A stretch of 41,413 bases of DNA from Lachnospiraceae bacterium (GTDB lineage: Bacteria; Bacillota; Clostridia; Lachnospirales; Lachnospiraceae): contig JAFUGT010000128.1 in the NCBI GenBank assembly GCA_017469275.1, forward strand, positions 1 through 41,413, given 5' to 3'. A program made the translations under genes and the position numbers. Within the stretch, counting starts at the first letter, position 1; the number at the start of each line of letters is the position of its first letter. The notes below the pieces were generated by a model. The model saw only the letters and a list, made by a program, of their open reading frames with translations. It did no database searches and was not told the DNA's origin. Shown here piece by piece: positions 15,267-25,772 of this stretch.

Positions 15267-16691
15267 ATGAGCAATATTCATGAGGAATGTGGTGTTATTG
15301 GCATCTTTGCACCTAAAGAGTATAGAGTTGCAAATGATGTATATTATGGTCTTTATGCACTCCAACATAGGGGGCAGGAGAGTTGCGGAATCGTTGTCAA
15401 TGATGATGGTCTGTTCTTTTCCCATAAGGATATTGGACAGGTGAGTAATGTATTTACTGCAGAAGAACTTGAAAAATTACCTGATGGTAAAATTGCAGTG
15501 GGGCATGTCAGGTACGGAACTACGGGAGGTAATAACAGAAACAACTGTCAGCCCATTGAAGTTAATCATCAGAAAGGTAAGATGGCATTAGCGCATAACG
15601 GTAATATCAGTAATGCATATAGTCTCAGAAATGAGTTAGAACTTTCGGGTGCTATATTTCATTCCACATCCGATACGGAAATTATCGCGTACATCGTTAC
15701 ACGGGAAAGATTGAAAACACCATCAATAGAAAGAGCAGTGCTGGAAACTATGAATTATCTTGAGGGCGCATATTCCATTGCACTTATGTCTGCAACTAAA
15801 CTAATTGTAGCAAGAGATCCAAATGGTTTTAGACCACTCTGCTATGGTAAATGCGAGGATGGACGATATATTGTGGCGTCAGAGACCTGCGCTTTAGAAG
15901 CAGTAGGAGCCACATTTATACGCGATGTTAGACCGGGAGAAGTTATAGTTTTTTCTGATGAGGGAGTTAAATGTTATACAGATTATTGTGATATTAAAAA
16001 GAGGCAGATATGTATATTTGAATATATCTACTTTGCAAGACCTGATTCTGTCATAGACGGAGTTTCAGTACATGGTGCGAGAATAAATGCAGGTCGTATT
16101 CTTGCAAGGGAGTATCCGGTTGATGCGGATGTGGTTATCGGCGTTCCTGATTCGGGACTTGATGCGGCACTTGGATATTCAAGAGAATCGGGGATACCAT
16201 ACGGTATAGGTTTTATTAAGAACAAATATATCGGAAGAACATTTATTTCCCCCACGCAAAATGAACGTAGCGATCAGGTGAAAATTAAACTTAACCCTAT
16301 AAAAGAAACTGTTGAGGGAAAGAAAGTTGTGTTAGTGGATGATTCTATAGTGAGGGGGACTACGAGTGGCAGGATTGTTAAACTGTTAAGGGATGCAGGT
16401 GCAAAGGAGATTCATATGATGATATCCTCACCGCCTTTTACCAATCCATGTTACTACGGTACTGATATTGATACGAGAGAAAACCTTGTAGCCTGTCATC
16501 ATACTGTTAAGGAGATTGCCGAAATGATAGGCGCAGATACTCTTGGATATCTTCCGGTTAAAGCATTACATGAACTGGTGGGGCATGAAGGCTTCTGTAA
16601 TGCCTGTTTTACAGGGAAATACGCAACCCCTGTGCCCCAAAATGTCAGCAAGAACAGGTTTGAAAGAAGACTATCCGAGAGAGATGGATGA
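15267..16691 (+). CDS. purF: Amidophosphoribosyltransferase
   Basis: First step of purine synthesis: PRPP plus glutamine gives phosphoribosylamine. The 474-residue product has a short propeptide (MSNIHEE) before nucleophile Cys8 (CGVIGIF), then the class II amidotransferase domain and a phosphoribosyltransferase domain. The PRPP-binding loop VVLVDDSIVRGTTSG is near residues 352-366. C-terminal GFCNACFTGKY gives the CxxC half of the structural 4Fe-4S site known from the Bacillus-type enzyme. The ATG at 15267 follows AAAGGCGG. pyrG begins 39 bp after the stop with no terminator between, so both should respond to the upstream ANTAR attenuator. Confidence 0.97.
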   Translation: MSNIHEECGVIGIFAPKEYRVANDVYYGLYALQHRGQESCGIVVNDDGLFFSHKDIGQVSNVFTAEELEKLPDGKIAVGHVRYGTTGGNNRNNCQPIEVNHQKGKMALAHNGNISNAYSLRNELELSGAIFHSTSDTEIIAYIVTRERLKTPSIERAVLETMNYLEGAYSIALMSATKLIVARDPNGFRPLCYGKCEDGRYIVASETCALEAVGATFIRDVRPGEVIVFSDEGVKCYTDYCDIKKRQICIFEYIYFARPDSVIDGVSVHGARINAGRILAREYPVDADVVIGVPDSGLDAALGYSRESGIPYGIGFIKNKYIGRTFISPTQNERSDQVKIKLNPIKETVEGKKVVLVDDSIVRGTTSGRIVKLLRDAGAKEIHMMISSPPFTNPCYYGTDIDTRENLVACHHTVKEIAEMIGADTLGYLPVKALHELVGHEGFCNACFTGKYATPVPQNVSKNRFERRLSERDG

Positions 16692-18326
<1,635 letters not shown>

Positions 18327-18368
18327 ATTTTATATAATGATAAGGTATAAATGCTAAGTTTTAAAATG

Positions 18369-18417
18369 AAGAGTTTATTAATGTCTGCGAAAACAGACCA
18401 TAATAAACTCTTTTTTT
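18369..18417 (+). terminator. Terminator of purF-pyrG
   Basis: GAGTTTATTA (18371-18380) pairs with TAATAAACTC (18401-18410), with an inner GTCTG/CAGAC helix and a run of seven or more T residues. The remaining gap to 18636 shows only the Fur-like site at 18540-18554. Confidence 0.93.
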
Positions 18418-18539
18418 ATGTCAATAAACTTTCCTTTAGCAGGATATAGGCATAAATAGGATGAGTGCCAATCACTTAACAAAGGTTCAGAGAAGAAATA
18501 TTAGAAATGTATTGCTTCAATGAGAAAGAGATTGTAAAA

Positions 18540-18554
18540 TGATAATAAATATCA
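18540..18554. promoter_or_regulatory. Possible Fur/PerR-type operator
   Basis: TGATAATAAATATCA matches the Fur consensus TGATAATnATTATCA with one mismatch. It lies 83 bp upstream of an iron-sulfur aldo/keto reductase, a plausible iron- or peroxide-controlled target. Such sites arise by chance in AT-rich DNA. Confidence 0.35.
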
Positions 18555-18636
18555 TTATGAGGGTGGAAATAAAAATAAGTTCTACATAAATTTTAACTGT
18601 AGTTAATAATGAACAAAACGAGAAGGAGGAAGCATA

Positions 18637-19773
18637 ATGGTTTATAATGATTTTCAGGATTTGAAGTTGTCAGCATTGGGTATGGGTAATATGAGACTTC
18701 CAGTACTTGAAGGAGATGACGGCAAGATTGATGTGGATACAGCAAGGGAAATGTTTGCATATTGTATGGAGCAGGGAATTAATTATTACGATACTGCATA
18801 CGGATATCATGCGGGTCAGTCAGAGGTGGTCGTGGGTGAATTGTTAAAAGACTACGATAGGGATAAATTTTATCTTGCTTCAAAGTTTCCGGGCTATGAT
18901 CTTAACAATATGCCTAAAGTAAAGGAGATATTTGAGGAGCAGCTTAAGAAATGTCAGGTGGATTATTTTGATTTCTATCTTTTCCATAATGTATGTGAGA
19001 TGAATGTGGATGCATATCTTGATCCTAAGTACGGAATATACGATTATCTTATTGAGCAGAAGAAAAATGGTCGAATTAAGCATCTCGGTTTTTCTGCGCA
19101 TGGAAATATTGATTGTATGACAAAGTTTTTGGATGCTTATGGAAAGGATATGGAATTTTGTCAGATAGAACTTAATTATTTTGATTACAATTTTCAGGAT
19201 GCAAAGGGCAAAGTAGAACTCCTTAACAAATGGAATATACCTATCTGGGTAATGGAGCCTGTGCGTGGAGGACAACTGGCTACACTTCCGAAGGAAGCAG
19301 CAGCCAGACTTAAGGAGGCAAGACCGGATGAAGATGTACCTGCGTGGGCGTTCCGGTTTCTGCAGTCTATACCGGGAGTCACAATGACACTTTCGGGAAT
19401 GTCAAATATGGAGCAGCTTGTGGCAAATATCAAAACCTATGAGACCAATAAACCTCTTAATTCTACAGAGTTTGAGCTTATACTTGGAATAGCAGATGAC
19501 ATGATTAAGAAAACTACGGTTCCATGTACCGGCTGTCATTATTGCGTATCACATTGTCCGAAGAAGTTAGATATTCCATTTCTTCTCAAATTATATAATG
19601 AGGCAATGGTGTCCGGTGCAGGCGTATTTATAGCTCCAATGGGACTTGCGTCAGTTGATGAGGATAAGCAACCGGATTGTTGTGTTGCTTGTCACAGTTG
19701 TGAGAAGGTATGTCCTCAGAACATACATATTCCGGAAGAACTTAAAAAATTTGCGGAGAAGATGGGAAAATAA
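18637..19773 (+). CDS. Aldo/keto reductase with C-terminal ferredoxin domain
   Basis: The 378-residue product joins an aldo/keto reductase TIM barrel (residues 1-270) to a two-cluster 4Fe-4S domain. Barrel landmarks are GMGNMRLPV, YDTAYGYHAGQSEVVVG with the catalytic Tyr, and the conserved WVMEPVRGG. The ferredoxin part has CTGCHYCVSHCP (Cys297, 300, 303, 307) and later CCVACHSCEKVCPQNI. This combination (COG1453 type) is common in anaerobic Firmicutes and probably couples ferredoxin or NADPH to reduction of an unknown carbonyl. An AAGGAGGAA site precedes the ATG. It lies between pyrG and the carA leader with no link to glutamine metabolism. Confidence 0.9.
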   Translation: MVYNDFQDLKLSALGMGNMRLPVLEGDDGKIDVDTAREMFAYCMEQGINYYDTAYGYHAGQSEVVVGELLKDYDRDKFYLASKFPGYDLNNMPKVKEIFEEQLKKCQVDYFDFYLFHNVCEMNVDAYLDPKYGIYDYLIEQKKNGRIKHLGFSAHGNIDCMTKFLDAYGKDMEFCQIELNYFDYNFQDAKGKVELLNKWNIPIWVMEPVRGGQLATLPKEAAARLKEARPDEDVPAWAFRFLQSIPGVTMTLSGMSNMEQLVANIKTYETNKPLNSTEFELILGIADDMIKKTTVPCTGCHYCVSHCPKKLDIPFLLKLYNEAMVSGAGVFIAPMGLASVDEDKQPDCCVACHSCEKVCPQNIHIPEELKKFAEKMGK

Positions 19774-19801
19774 CGGATAAATGAAAAGTCTGAAATCTTT
19801 C

Positions 19802-19829
19802 TTGACATTCTTTAAAAAAGTTTTATACT
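19802..19829 (+). promoter_or_regulatory. carA promoter
   Basis: TTGACA (19802-19807) and TATACT (19824-19829) are 16 bp apart, the same design as the purF and gltB promoters. Confidence 0.88.
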
Positions 19830-19840
19830 AATACTTGAAT

Positions 19841-19913
19841 GTTCCAAAGGCGGAGCTTATTGTGATCAAATAATAATTATTAATACTGTTGATTAATGAA
19901 GCAAGGGTGTTTC
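19841..19913 (+). promoter_or_regulatory. ANTAR-type dual-hexaloop antiterminator of carAB-glnA
   Basis: P1: GTTCC (19841-19845) with GGAGC (19852-19856) around AAAGGC. This loop differs from AAGGGT at positions 3 and 6 but keeps A1 and G4. P2: GAAGC (19898-19902) with GTTTC (19909-19913) around AAGGGT. The loop variation at non-recognition positions supports a functional ANTAR target. Confidence 0.85.
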
Positions 19914-19940
19914 GAGGTCCGTACTCGAGGCACCTTTTTT
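19905..19940 (+). terminator. Leader terminator (attenuator) of carAB
   Basis: An 11-bp stem pairs 19906-19916 with 19924-19934 around a seven-base loop, followed by six T residues. It shares bases with P2. Confidence 0.9.
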
Positions 19941-19984
19941 AGCCTTATAGGAAATTGCGATTTCCTATAAAGCTAAAAAGGTGC
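19930..19984 (+). promoter_or_regulatory. Long hairpin overlapping the carA attenuator 3' arm
   Basis: GCACC plus the T tract (19930-19940) pairs with the A run plus GGTGC (19975-19984); AGC pairs with GCT; and TATAGGAAAT pairs with ATTTCCTATA around a TGCG loop. The hairpin therefore uses the 3' arm and T tract of the terminator. It occupies the place held by the structured element in the gltB and purF leaders. Role unknown. Confidence 0.65.
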
Positions 19985-20016
19985 TTGCGAGATGCAGATG
20001 GATAAAGGAGGAACTT

Positions 20017-21105
20017 ATGGACAGAAAACTAATTTTGGAAGATGGAAGCGAGTACTTAGGGTACGGCTTCGGTGCAAGGCGCGATGCAGTGTGCGAAATT
20101 GTGTTCAACACTTCTATGGTCGGCTATCAGGAGATTGTATCCGATCCGTCCTACACCGATCAGGCAATAGTTATGTCATATCCTCTTATTGGTAATTATG
20201 GAATAACCGATGAGGATTTTGAAAGTAAACTGCTTAATCTTGGCGGACTGATCGTCAGGGAAATAAATGATTCACCTTCCAATTTTCGATTTACAAGAAC
20301 ATTATCAGAACTTTTGGAAGATGGAAATGTTCCGGGAATATATGGGGTTGACACCAGAAAACTGGTCAGAAGCATAAGAGATTTCGGTTCGAGAAAGGTT
20401 CTTATTACGAACGCAGACACGACGCTTGAAGAAGGCCTGCAAATTCTTAAGAATACTGAGCTTCCACATGATGCCGTTTCCAGATGCAGTTGCAAGAAGA
20501 GGTGGTATGCCCGAACTTCCAATCCGGTTTACAATGTAGTTGCGATTGATTGTGGAATGAAAATGAATATCGTAAGAGAGTTTAATCGTCATGGCTGCAA
20601 TGTGACAGTTGTTCCGTATGATACAGGAAGTGCGGAAATTCTTTCGATGAAGCCTGACGGTGTATTTATATCAAATGGTCCCGGTGATCCTGAAGATGTA
20701 GGAGTTGTGATAGATACATTAAGCAAATTACGCGGTAAGATACCTCTTTTCGGGATCTGTCTCGGACATCAGTTGATTGCGTTGTCTTATGGCGCAAAAA
20801 CGTATAAATTAAAATTTGGACACAGAGGCGGTAATCATCCTGTCAAAGATATTAGAACCGGAAAAGTTGAGATTACAAGTCAGAATCATAGTTATGCGGT
20901 AGACGAGAAGTCTCTTGAAGGTACAAGGCTTTCAGTATCACATATCAATCTTTTAGATAATACGGTGGAGGGACTTGTATGTGCTGACGATTATGTATTT
21001 TCCGTTCAGTATCATCCCGAAAGCGCACCGGGTCCTCAGGATTCCACATATCTCTTCGAGCGATTCGCTCATTACATGAATCAATTCAGAGCCAGGTTAC
21101 TATAA
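20017..21105 (+). CDS. carA: Carbamoyl-phosphate synthase small (glutaminase) subunit
   Basis: Hydrolyses glutamine and passes ammonia to CarB for carbamoyl phosphate, feeding pyrimidine and arginine synthesis. The 362-residue product has the N-terminal CPSase domain (LEDGSEYLGYGFG, FNTSMVGYQEIVSDPSY) and a class I glutaminase with nucleophile Cys248 in FGICLGHQ and the YHPE of the triad near the end. The ATG at 20017 follows AAAGGAGG; the open frame 12 codons upstream has no ribosome site. carB starts 86 bp after the stop, and a CTTG-loop hairpin fills part of that gap. Confidence 0.96.
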   Translation: MDRKLILEDGSEYLGYGFGARRDAVCEIVFNTSMVGYQEIVSDPSYTDQAIVMSYPLIGNYGITDEDFESKLLNLGGLIVREINDSPSNFRFTRTLSELLEDGNVPGIYGVDTRKLVRSIRDFGSRKVLITNADTTLEEGLQILKNTELPHDAVSRCSCKKRWYARTSNPVYNVVAIDCGMKMNIVREFNRHGCNVTVVPYDTGSAEILSMKPDGVFISNGPGDPEDVGVVIDTLSKLRGKIPLFGICLGHQLIALSYGAKTYKLKFGHRGGNHPVKDIRTGKVEITSQNHSYAVDEKSLEGTRLSVSHINLLDNTVEGLVCADDYVFSVQYHPESAPGPQDSTYLFERFAHYMNQFRARLL

Positions 21106-21113
21106 TTAGAAGA

Positions 21114-21143
21114 ACGCTTTCGCATGCTTGCATGAGAAAGCGT
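21114..21143 (+). other. CTTG-loop hairpin between carA and carB
   Basis: ACGCTTTC (21114-21121) pairs with GAAAGCGT (21136-21143), and inner CATG/CATG closes a CTTG loop (21127-21130). There is no T tract, so it is not a terminator. The apex matches the long hairpins in the gltB and purF leaders. It may act in RNA processing or differential stability of carA and carB (inference). Confidence 0.6.
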
Positions 21144-21191
21144 GAAGCAAATTATAATAATCATTTATTATATATGACGGAGGAAAGATAG

Positions 21192-24122
21192 ATGCCGAAA
21201 AGAACAGATATTAATAAAATACTCGTTATAGGTTCAGGTCCGATAGTTATAGGGCAGGCAGCAGAGTTTGATTATGCCGGAACGCAGGCATGTCTTGCGC
21301 TCAAGGAAGAAGGATACGAGGTGGTACTTGCCAACTCTAATCCGGCGACGATAATGACTGATACTATGGTAGCTGATAAGGTATATATGGAACCGTTGAC
21401 ATTGGAATTTATGGCGAGAATATGCCGCTATGAAAGACCTGATGCAATTGTTCCGGGAATAGGCGGTCAGACCGGGCTTAATCTTGCCATGCAATTGAAT
21501 GACAAGGGTGTATTAAATGAATGTGAGATTGAGCTTTTAGGAACTAATGCTGCCAGTATTAAATGTGCGGAAGACCGGGAAGAATTTAAAGAATTATGCG
21601 AAAGAATCGGAGAACCGGTAGTTCCTTCCCGGATAACTTACAGTATCGAGGAAGGGTTAAATGCTGCTAAGGAGATTGGATATCCGGTTATACTCCGACC
21701 TGCATTTACCCTTGGTGGTACAGGCGGTGGTTTTGCCTATAACGAAAAAGAAATGCGTGAAATGATGGCTAATGCGCTGGCACTTTCCCCCGTTCATCAG
21801 GTGCTTGTTGAAAAGAGTATAAAGGGATATAAAGAGATTGAGTATGAGGTCATCCGTGATGCGAATGATACGGCAATAGTGGTTTGTAACATGGAAAATC
21901 TTGATCCTGTAGGAATTCACACCGGAGATTCTATTGTGGTAGCTCCAAGCCAGACCTTAACTAATAAAGAATATCATATGTTAAGGGATAGTGCTCTGAA
22001 AATAATACGTGCTCTGGGAGTTAAGGGAGGCTGTAATGTACAATTTGCCCTTGATCCACAGTCCTTTAACTACTATGTGATAGAGGTAAATCCGAGAGTA
22101 TCCCGTTCATCTGCATTGGCATCTAAGGCAAGCGGATATCCCATTGCGAGAGTGTCCGCAAAGATTGCGGTCGGAATGAATCTGGATGAAATTGAACTTG
22201 CCAATACACCTGCCTGCTTCGAACCGGCACTGGATTATGTTGTAACGAAGATGCCAAGATTTCCGTTTGATAAATTCACACTTGCTTCAAATGTGCTTTC
22301 TACCCAGATGAAAGCCACCGGAGAAGTTATGAGTGTGGGACGTACCATGGAGGAAAGTCTGTTAAAAGCCATACGTTCCCTGGAAGATGGAAAGAATCAT
22401 ATTCACCTTGAAAAATTTGACGTAAAGAGTTTGTCAGATAAACCGGAACCTGATAACAAACAGGAGGCAATCGAAAAACTGCTCACATATATCGAAGATG
22501 GAACGGATGACAGGATATATGCCATATCACAGCTTATATGGCTTAATGTTGACCTTCAAATAATATTTGACAGAACCAGGATTGACATGTTCTTCTTAGA
22601 TAAGATCAAGAATATTGTTGAGTTTGAGAAGAAGCTTGAAAATATTAGAGTTGTCCGTAATAATTCTGATGACCCAATAATAAAAAGTGAGATTGCTGAC
22701 ATTTTATCATATGAAACCCTGTATGAAGCGAAACGTATGGGCTTTTCTGATTCATATATAGCTGAACTTCTTGATGTTACAGAGGATGAAGTCTGGAAGA
22801 AAAGGAAAGAGCTTAATATCAGACCGGTATATAAGATGATAGATACATGTGCATCTGAGTTTGAAAGCTATGTTCCGTATTTTTATTCTACATACGAGGA
22901 TGAAAATGAGTCTATAGTTTCCGATAAAAAGAAAATTATAGTATTAGGTTCCGGACCGATAAGAATAGGGCAGGGTGTGGAGTTCGATTACTCAACTGTA
23001 CATGCGGTAAAAACCATACATGATATGGGTTATGAAGCTATAGTGATAAACAATAATCCCGAAACGGTATCAACGGATTACACGACGGCTGACAAACTGT
23101 ATTTTGAACCTCTTACAGTGGAAGATATTATGAATATCATTGATCTTGAAAAGCCTGTTGGCGTTATTGCATCCCTTGGCGGGCAGACAGCCGTAAATCT
23201 TGCCGAGCCGCTAACCAAACGTGGAGTGAAAATTATAGGTACGGACTGCGATGCAATATTTAAGGCAGAAGACAGGGATGCGTTTGAAAATGTTATCGTA
23301 TCTTTAGGTATTCCACATCCTATCGGTGAAGCAGTTACCGATATAGAAAGCGGAGTAAATGTAGCAAGTAAGATTGGTTATCCGGTTCTTGTCAGACCTT
23401 CGTTTGTTCTCGGTGGACGTGCAATGGAGATTGTTGCCAACGAAGAAATGTTAAGACATTATCTGAAAAATGCGGTTGAGGTGGATGTGGATAAGCCGGT
23501 GCTGGTTGATAAATATGTAGTTGGCAAAGAAGTTGAAGTGGATGCAATCTGTGATGGCAAAGAAGTATTTCTTCCGGGAATTATGGAGCTTGTGGAACGT
23601 ACCGGTGTACATTCCGGAGACAGTACAAGCGTATATCCACCATTTTCAATATCAGAAAAGGTGAAGGATACCATAAGAGAGTATACGACTAAGATAGGTC
23701 TGGGAATTGGAATTATAGGATTGTTCAATATTCAGTTCATCGTAGATAAAGAAGAGAATGTATATATAATCGAGGTCAACCCGAGAGCATCAAGGAGCGT
23801 ACCTTTTCTATCCAAGTCCACAGGTTTTTCTCTTGTAGATATTGCAACTAAGGTCATGCTTGGAAAAAGTTTGGAGGAACAGGGCATAACCGATCTTTAT
23901 CCCTTACCAAAACAATTCTGGTATGTCAAAGCTCCTGCTTTTTCTTTCGAGAAATTGAATGGTATGGATGCCTATCTTTCACCGGAGATGAAGTCCACAG
24001 GTGAGGCGATTGGTTACGACAGAAAATTAAAGCGTGCATTTTATAAGGCGCTTCAGGCTTCCGGAATTAAAATGAAGGATTACGGAACCGTAATGGTTAC
24101 TCTTGCTGACGAGGATAAATAA
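21192..24122 (+). CDS. carB: Carbamoyl-phosphate synthase large subunit, interrupted by in-frame TAA
   Basis: Makes carbamoyl phosphate from bicarbonate, two ATP and ammonia supplied by CarA. The 976 residues include both ATP-grasp halves: [20 protein letters not shown] with [12 protein letters not shown] in the first, and [20 protein letters not shown] with [11 protein letters not shown] in the second. The oligomerisation linker lies between them. The frame ends at a TAA (24120-24122), but the same frame continues for 111 residues with the family's C-terminal MGS-like allosteric domain (see 24123-24458). Full-length relatives have about 1070 residues. The catalytic machinery is intact, so a truncated enzyme may still work but would lose UMP/IMP/ornithine-type regulation. 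An AGGAGGAAAG ribosome site precedes the ATG. Confidence 0.93.
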   Translation: MPKRTDINKILVIGSGPIVIGQAAEFDYAGTQACLALKEEGYEVVLANSNPATIMTDTMVADKVYMEPLTLEFMARICRYERPDAIVPGIGGQTGLNLAMQLNDKGVLNECEIELLGTNAASIKCAEDREEFKELCERIGEPVVPSRITYSIEEGLNAAKEIGYPVILRPAFTLGGTGGGFAYNEKEMREMMANALALSPVHQVLVEKSIKGYKEIEYEVIRDANDTAIVVCNMENLDPVGIHTGDSIVVAPSQTLTNKEYHMLRDSALKIIRALGVKGGCNVQFALDPQSFNYYVIEVNPRVSRSSALASKASGYPIARVSAKIAVGMNLDEIELANTPACFEPALDYVVTKMPRFPFDKFTLASNVLSTQMKATGEVMSVGRTMEESLLKAIRSLEDGKNHIHLEKFDVKSLSDKPEPDNKQEAIEKLLTYIEDGTDDRIYAISQLIWLNVDLQIIFDRTRIDMFFLDKIKNIVEFEKKLENIRVVRNNSDDPIIKSEIADILSYETLYEAKRMGFSDSYIAELLDVTEDEVWKKRKELNIRPVYKMIDTCASEFESYVPYFYSTYEDENESIVSDKKKIIVLGSGPIRIGQGVEFDYSTVHAVKTIHDMGYEAIVINNNPETVSTDYTTADKLYFEPLTVEDIMNIIDLEKPVGVIASLGGQTAVNLAEPLTKRGVKIIGTDCDAIFKAEDRDAFENVIVSLGIPHPIGEAVTDIESGVNVASKIGYPVLVRPSFVLGGRAMEIVANEEMLRHYLKNAVEVDVDKPVLVDKYVVGKEVEVDAICDGKEVFLPGIMELVERTGVHSGDSTSVYPPFSISEKVKDTIREYTTKIGLGIGIIGLFNIQFIVDKEENVYIIEVNPRASRSVPFLSKSTGFSLVDIATKVMLGKSLEEQGITDLYPLPKQFWYVKAPAFSFEKLNGMDAYLSPEMKSTGEAIGYDRKLKRAFYKALQASGIKMKDYGTVMVTLADEDK

Positions 24123-24458
24123 GAGGCTTTGCCCCTTGTACGTCGTTTTTATCAGTTGGGATTTAATATTGAGGCAACTGTAGGAACCGCCAACTTCTTA
24201 AAGAGCAACGGAATAAGAACAAGGCTTCGTGGTAAACTTAGTGATGGCAGTGATGAAGTAATTAAATCTATACAAGCAGGCTATGTTAGTTATATAATCA
24301 ATACAAGAGCGATTCTATCGGGTGTACATTATGAGGACGGTGTTGCCATAAGACAATGCGCTGTTCGAAATGGTGTGACCATGTTCACATCCCTTGATAC
24401 GGTAAGAATCCTTCTGGATGTGCTTGAAGAGGTTATACCTGAGATATCCGTCATATAA
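24123..24458 (+). pseudogene. carB: Severed MGS-like regulatory domain of CarB
   Basis: The stretch continues carB in the same frame directly after the TAA. It reads EALPLVRRFYQLGFNIEAT and ends EEVIPEISVI, with the ATVGTANFLKSNG and SYIINTR segments of the methylglyoxal-synthase-like domain that binds allosteric effectors. All of it is conserved-looking, with no further stop, so the interruption is recent, bypassed, or a base-call error. A TTG at 24129 with a weak AGAGG two bases upstream could start a separate 109-residue protein, but the spacing is poor. Confidence 0.8.
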
Positions 24459-24499
24459 GACATATAAACATTAATTTGTGAAAAAGAAAGGAGTCAGAC

Positions 24500-25672
24500 A
24501 TGAACGAAACTTTAGATGAAATCATGGAATATATAGAACGCGAGGATGCCAAATTTATAAGGCTTGCATTCCGCGATGCATTGGGAGTGCAGAAGAACAT
24601 TTCCGTAATGCCCTCTGAAATCAAGAAAGCCTTAGAGGACGGAATCCCCATTAATCCAAATGATATTGCAGGCTTTGAGGGCTGCAAAGGAGCTAATCTT
24701 TATCTTAAGCCAGATCCGTCAACCCTTGCAGTGCTTCCATGGCGACCTGACAGCGGCAGAGTGGTGAGAATGTTCTGTGATGTCTGTACCTCGGATGGTA
24801 AAGCCTTTCCCGGTGATACCAGAAAAATCCTACGGGATGCAGTAAAAAAGGCAAAACAGGCGGGAATACAGTTCCGCTTCAGCTCAGAGGCAGAATTCTA
24901 TCTCTTCAAAAAAGACGATAATGGCGAGGTGACTAATATTCCATATGATGACGCAGGATATATGGATATCGCACCAAAGGACAGGGGAGAGAATATTCGA
25001 CGTGAGATTTGTCTTACAATAGAGAAAATGGGACTTATTCCGGAACGCTCTCACCATGAGAGAGGTCCGGGACAGAATGAGATTGACTTTCATTATGGAA
25101 AGCCCCTTAAAGCCGCAGACCAGATGACAACATTTAAAATGGTTGTCGGTACGGTTGCCGACAGGAACGGTCTGTTTGCCGATTTTTCTCCTGTGCCCCT
25201 TCAGGACAAGCCGGGTAACGGATACCATATCAACATTTATGCTGAGGATAATAATGGGAATGATGTGTGTAAATATGCAGCCGCCGGGATTCTTGAAAAG
25301 ATATCGGATATGACTCTTTTCCTTAATCCGTCGGATGGCTCTTATACAAGATTTGGTAATTCTAATGCGCCGGACAGAATTAACTGGTCTGCGCAAAATG
25401 AATCCGGATTATTGTATGTGTCGGAAAGTAAAGGAACCACAAGAGTTGAATTGCGTTCACCGGATGCGCTTAGTAATCCGTATCTTGCGTACGCATTACT
25501 TATACATGCAGGATTATATGGAATTGAGAATAAACTGATGCTTCCTAAGGAGATGGACCCGGAAGGAATATTGCTGCCAAAGTCCCGAATACAGGCATGC
25601 GAGATAGCAATGGACAGTGATTTTATCAAAGGAATTGTTCCTAAGGAAATTATTGAGAGTTATACATTGTAA
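24500..25672 (+). CDS. glnA: Short-form glutamine synthetase (type I-like)
   Basis: Makes glutamine from glutamate, ammonia and ATP. The 390-residue product follows the GSI plan: a small N-terminal beta-grasp (FIRLAFRDALGVQKNI), then the catalytic domain with SEAEFYLF, GPGQNEIDF, GNGYHINIY, NWSAQNESG and RVELRSPDALSNPYLAYALL. It is about 50-80 residues shorter than classical GSI, lacking much of the C-terminus that carries the adenylylation loop, so covalent control of that type is unlikely. AAAGGAG precedes the ATG. It starts 41 bp after the carB region with no terminator or leader of its own, so it probably belongs to the carAB transcript. The ANTAR regulator follows by 100 bp. Confidence 0.88.
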   Translation: MNETLDEIMEYIEREDAKFIRLAFRDALGVQKNISVMPSEIKKALEDGIPINPNDIAGFEGCKGANLYLKPDPSTLAVLPWRPDSGRVVRMFCDVCTSDGKAFPGDTRKILRDAVKKAKQAGIQFRFSSEAEFYLFKKDDNGEVTNIPYDDAGYMDIAPKDRGENIRREICLTIEKMGLIPERSHHERGPGQNEIDFHYGKPLKAADQMTTFKMVVGTVADRNGLFADFSPVPLQDKPGNGYHINIYAEDNNGNDVCKYAAAGILEKISDMTLFLNPSDGSYTRFGNSNAPDRINWSAQNESGLLYVSESKGTTRVELRSPDALSNPYLAYALLIHAGLYGIENKLMLPKEMDPEGILLPKSRIQACEIAMDSDFIKGIVPKEIIESYTL

Positions 25673-25772
25673 ATGTGGATGTGTTCGTTATTAATACCTT
25701 GTGAATAGATTAGAATACATTGATTGCCACTTGACAGTTAAGATTATATTTGATGGTTATATAGGTGATAGG

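Noticed and set aside
14962-15270. Small protein gene overlapping the purF start
   Set aside because: It translates the same hairpin-rich element as in the gltB leader. The similarity to the gltB frame follows from shared DNA, and equivalent minus-strand frames look just as conserved.
25701-25772. GTG start extending the ANTAR protein by 24 residues
   Set aside because: No ribosome site upstream, and the extension is not part of the receiver fold.
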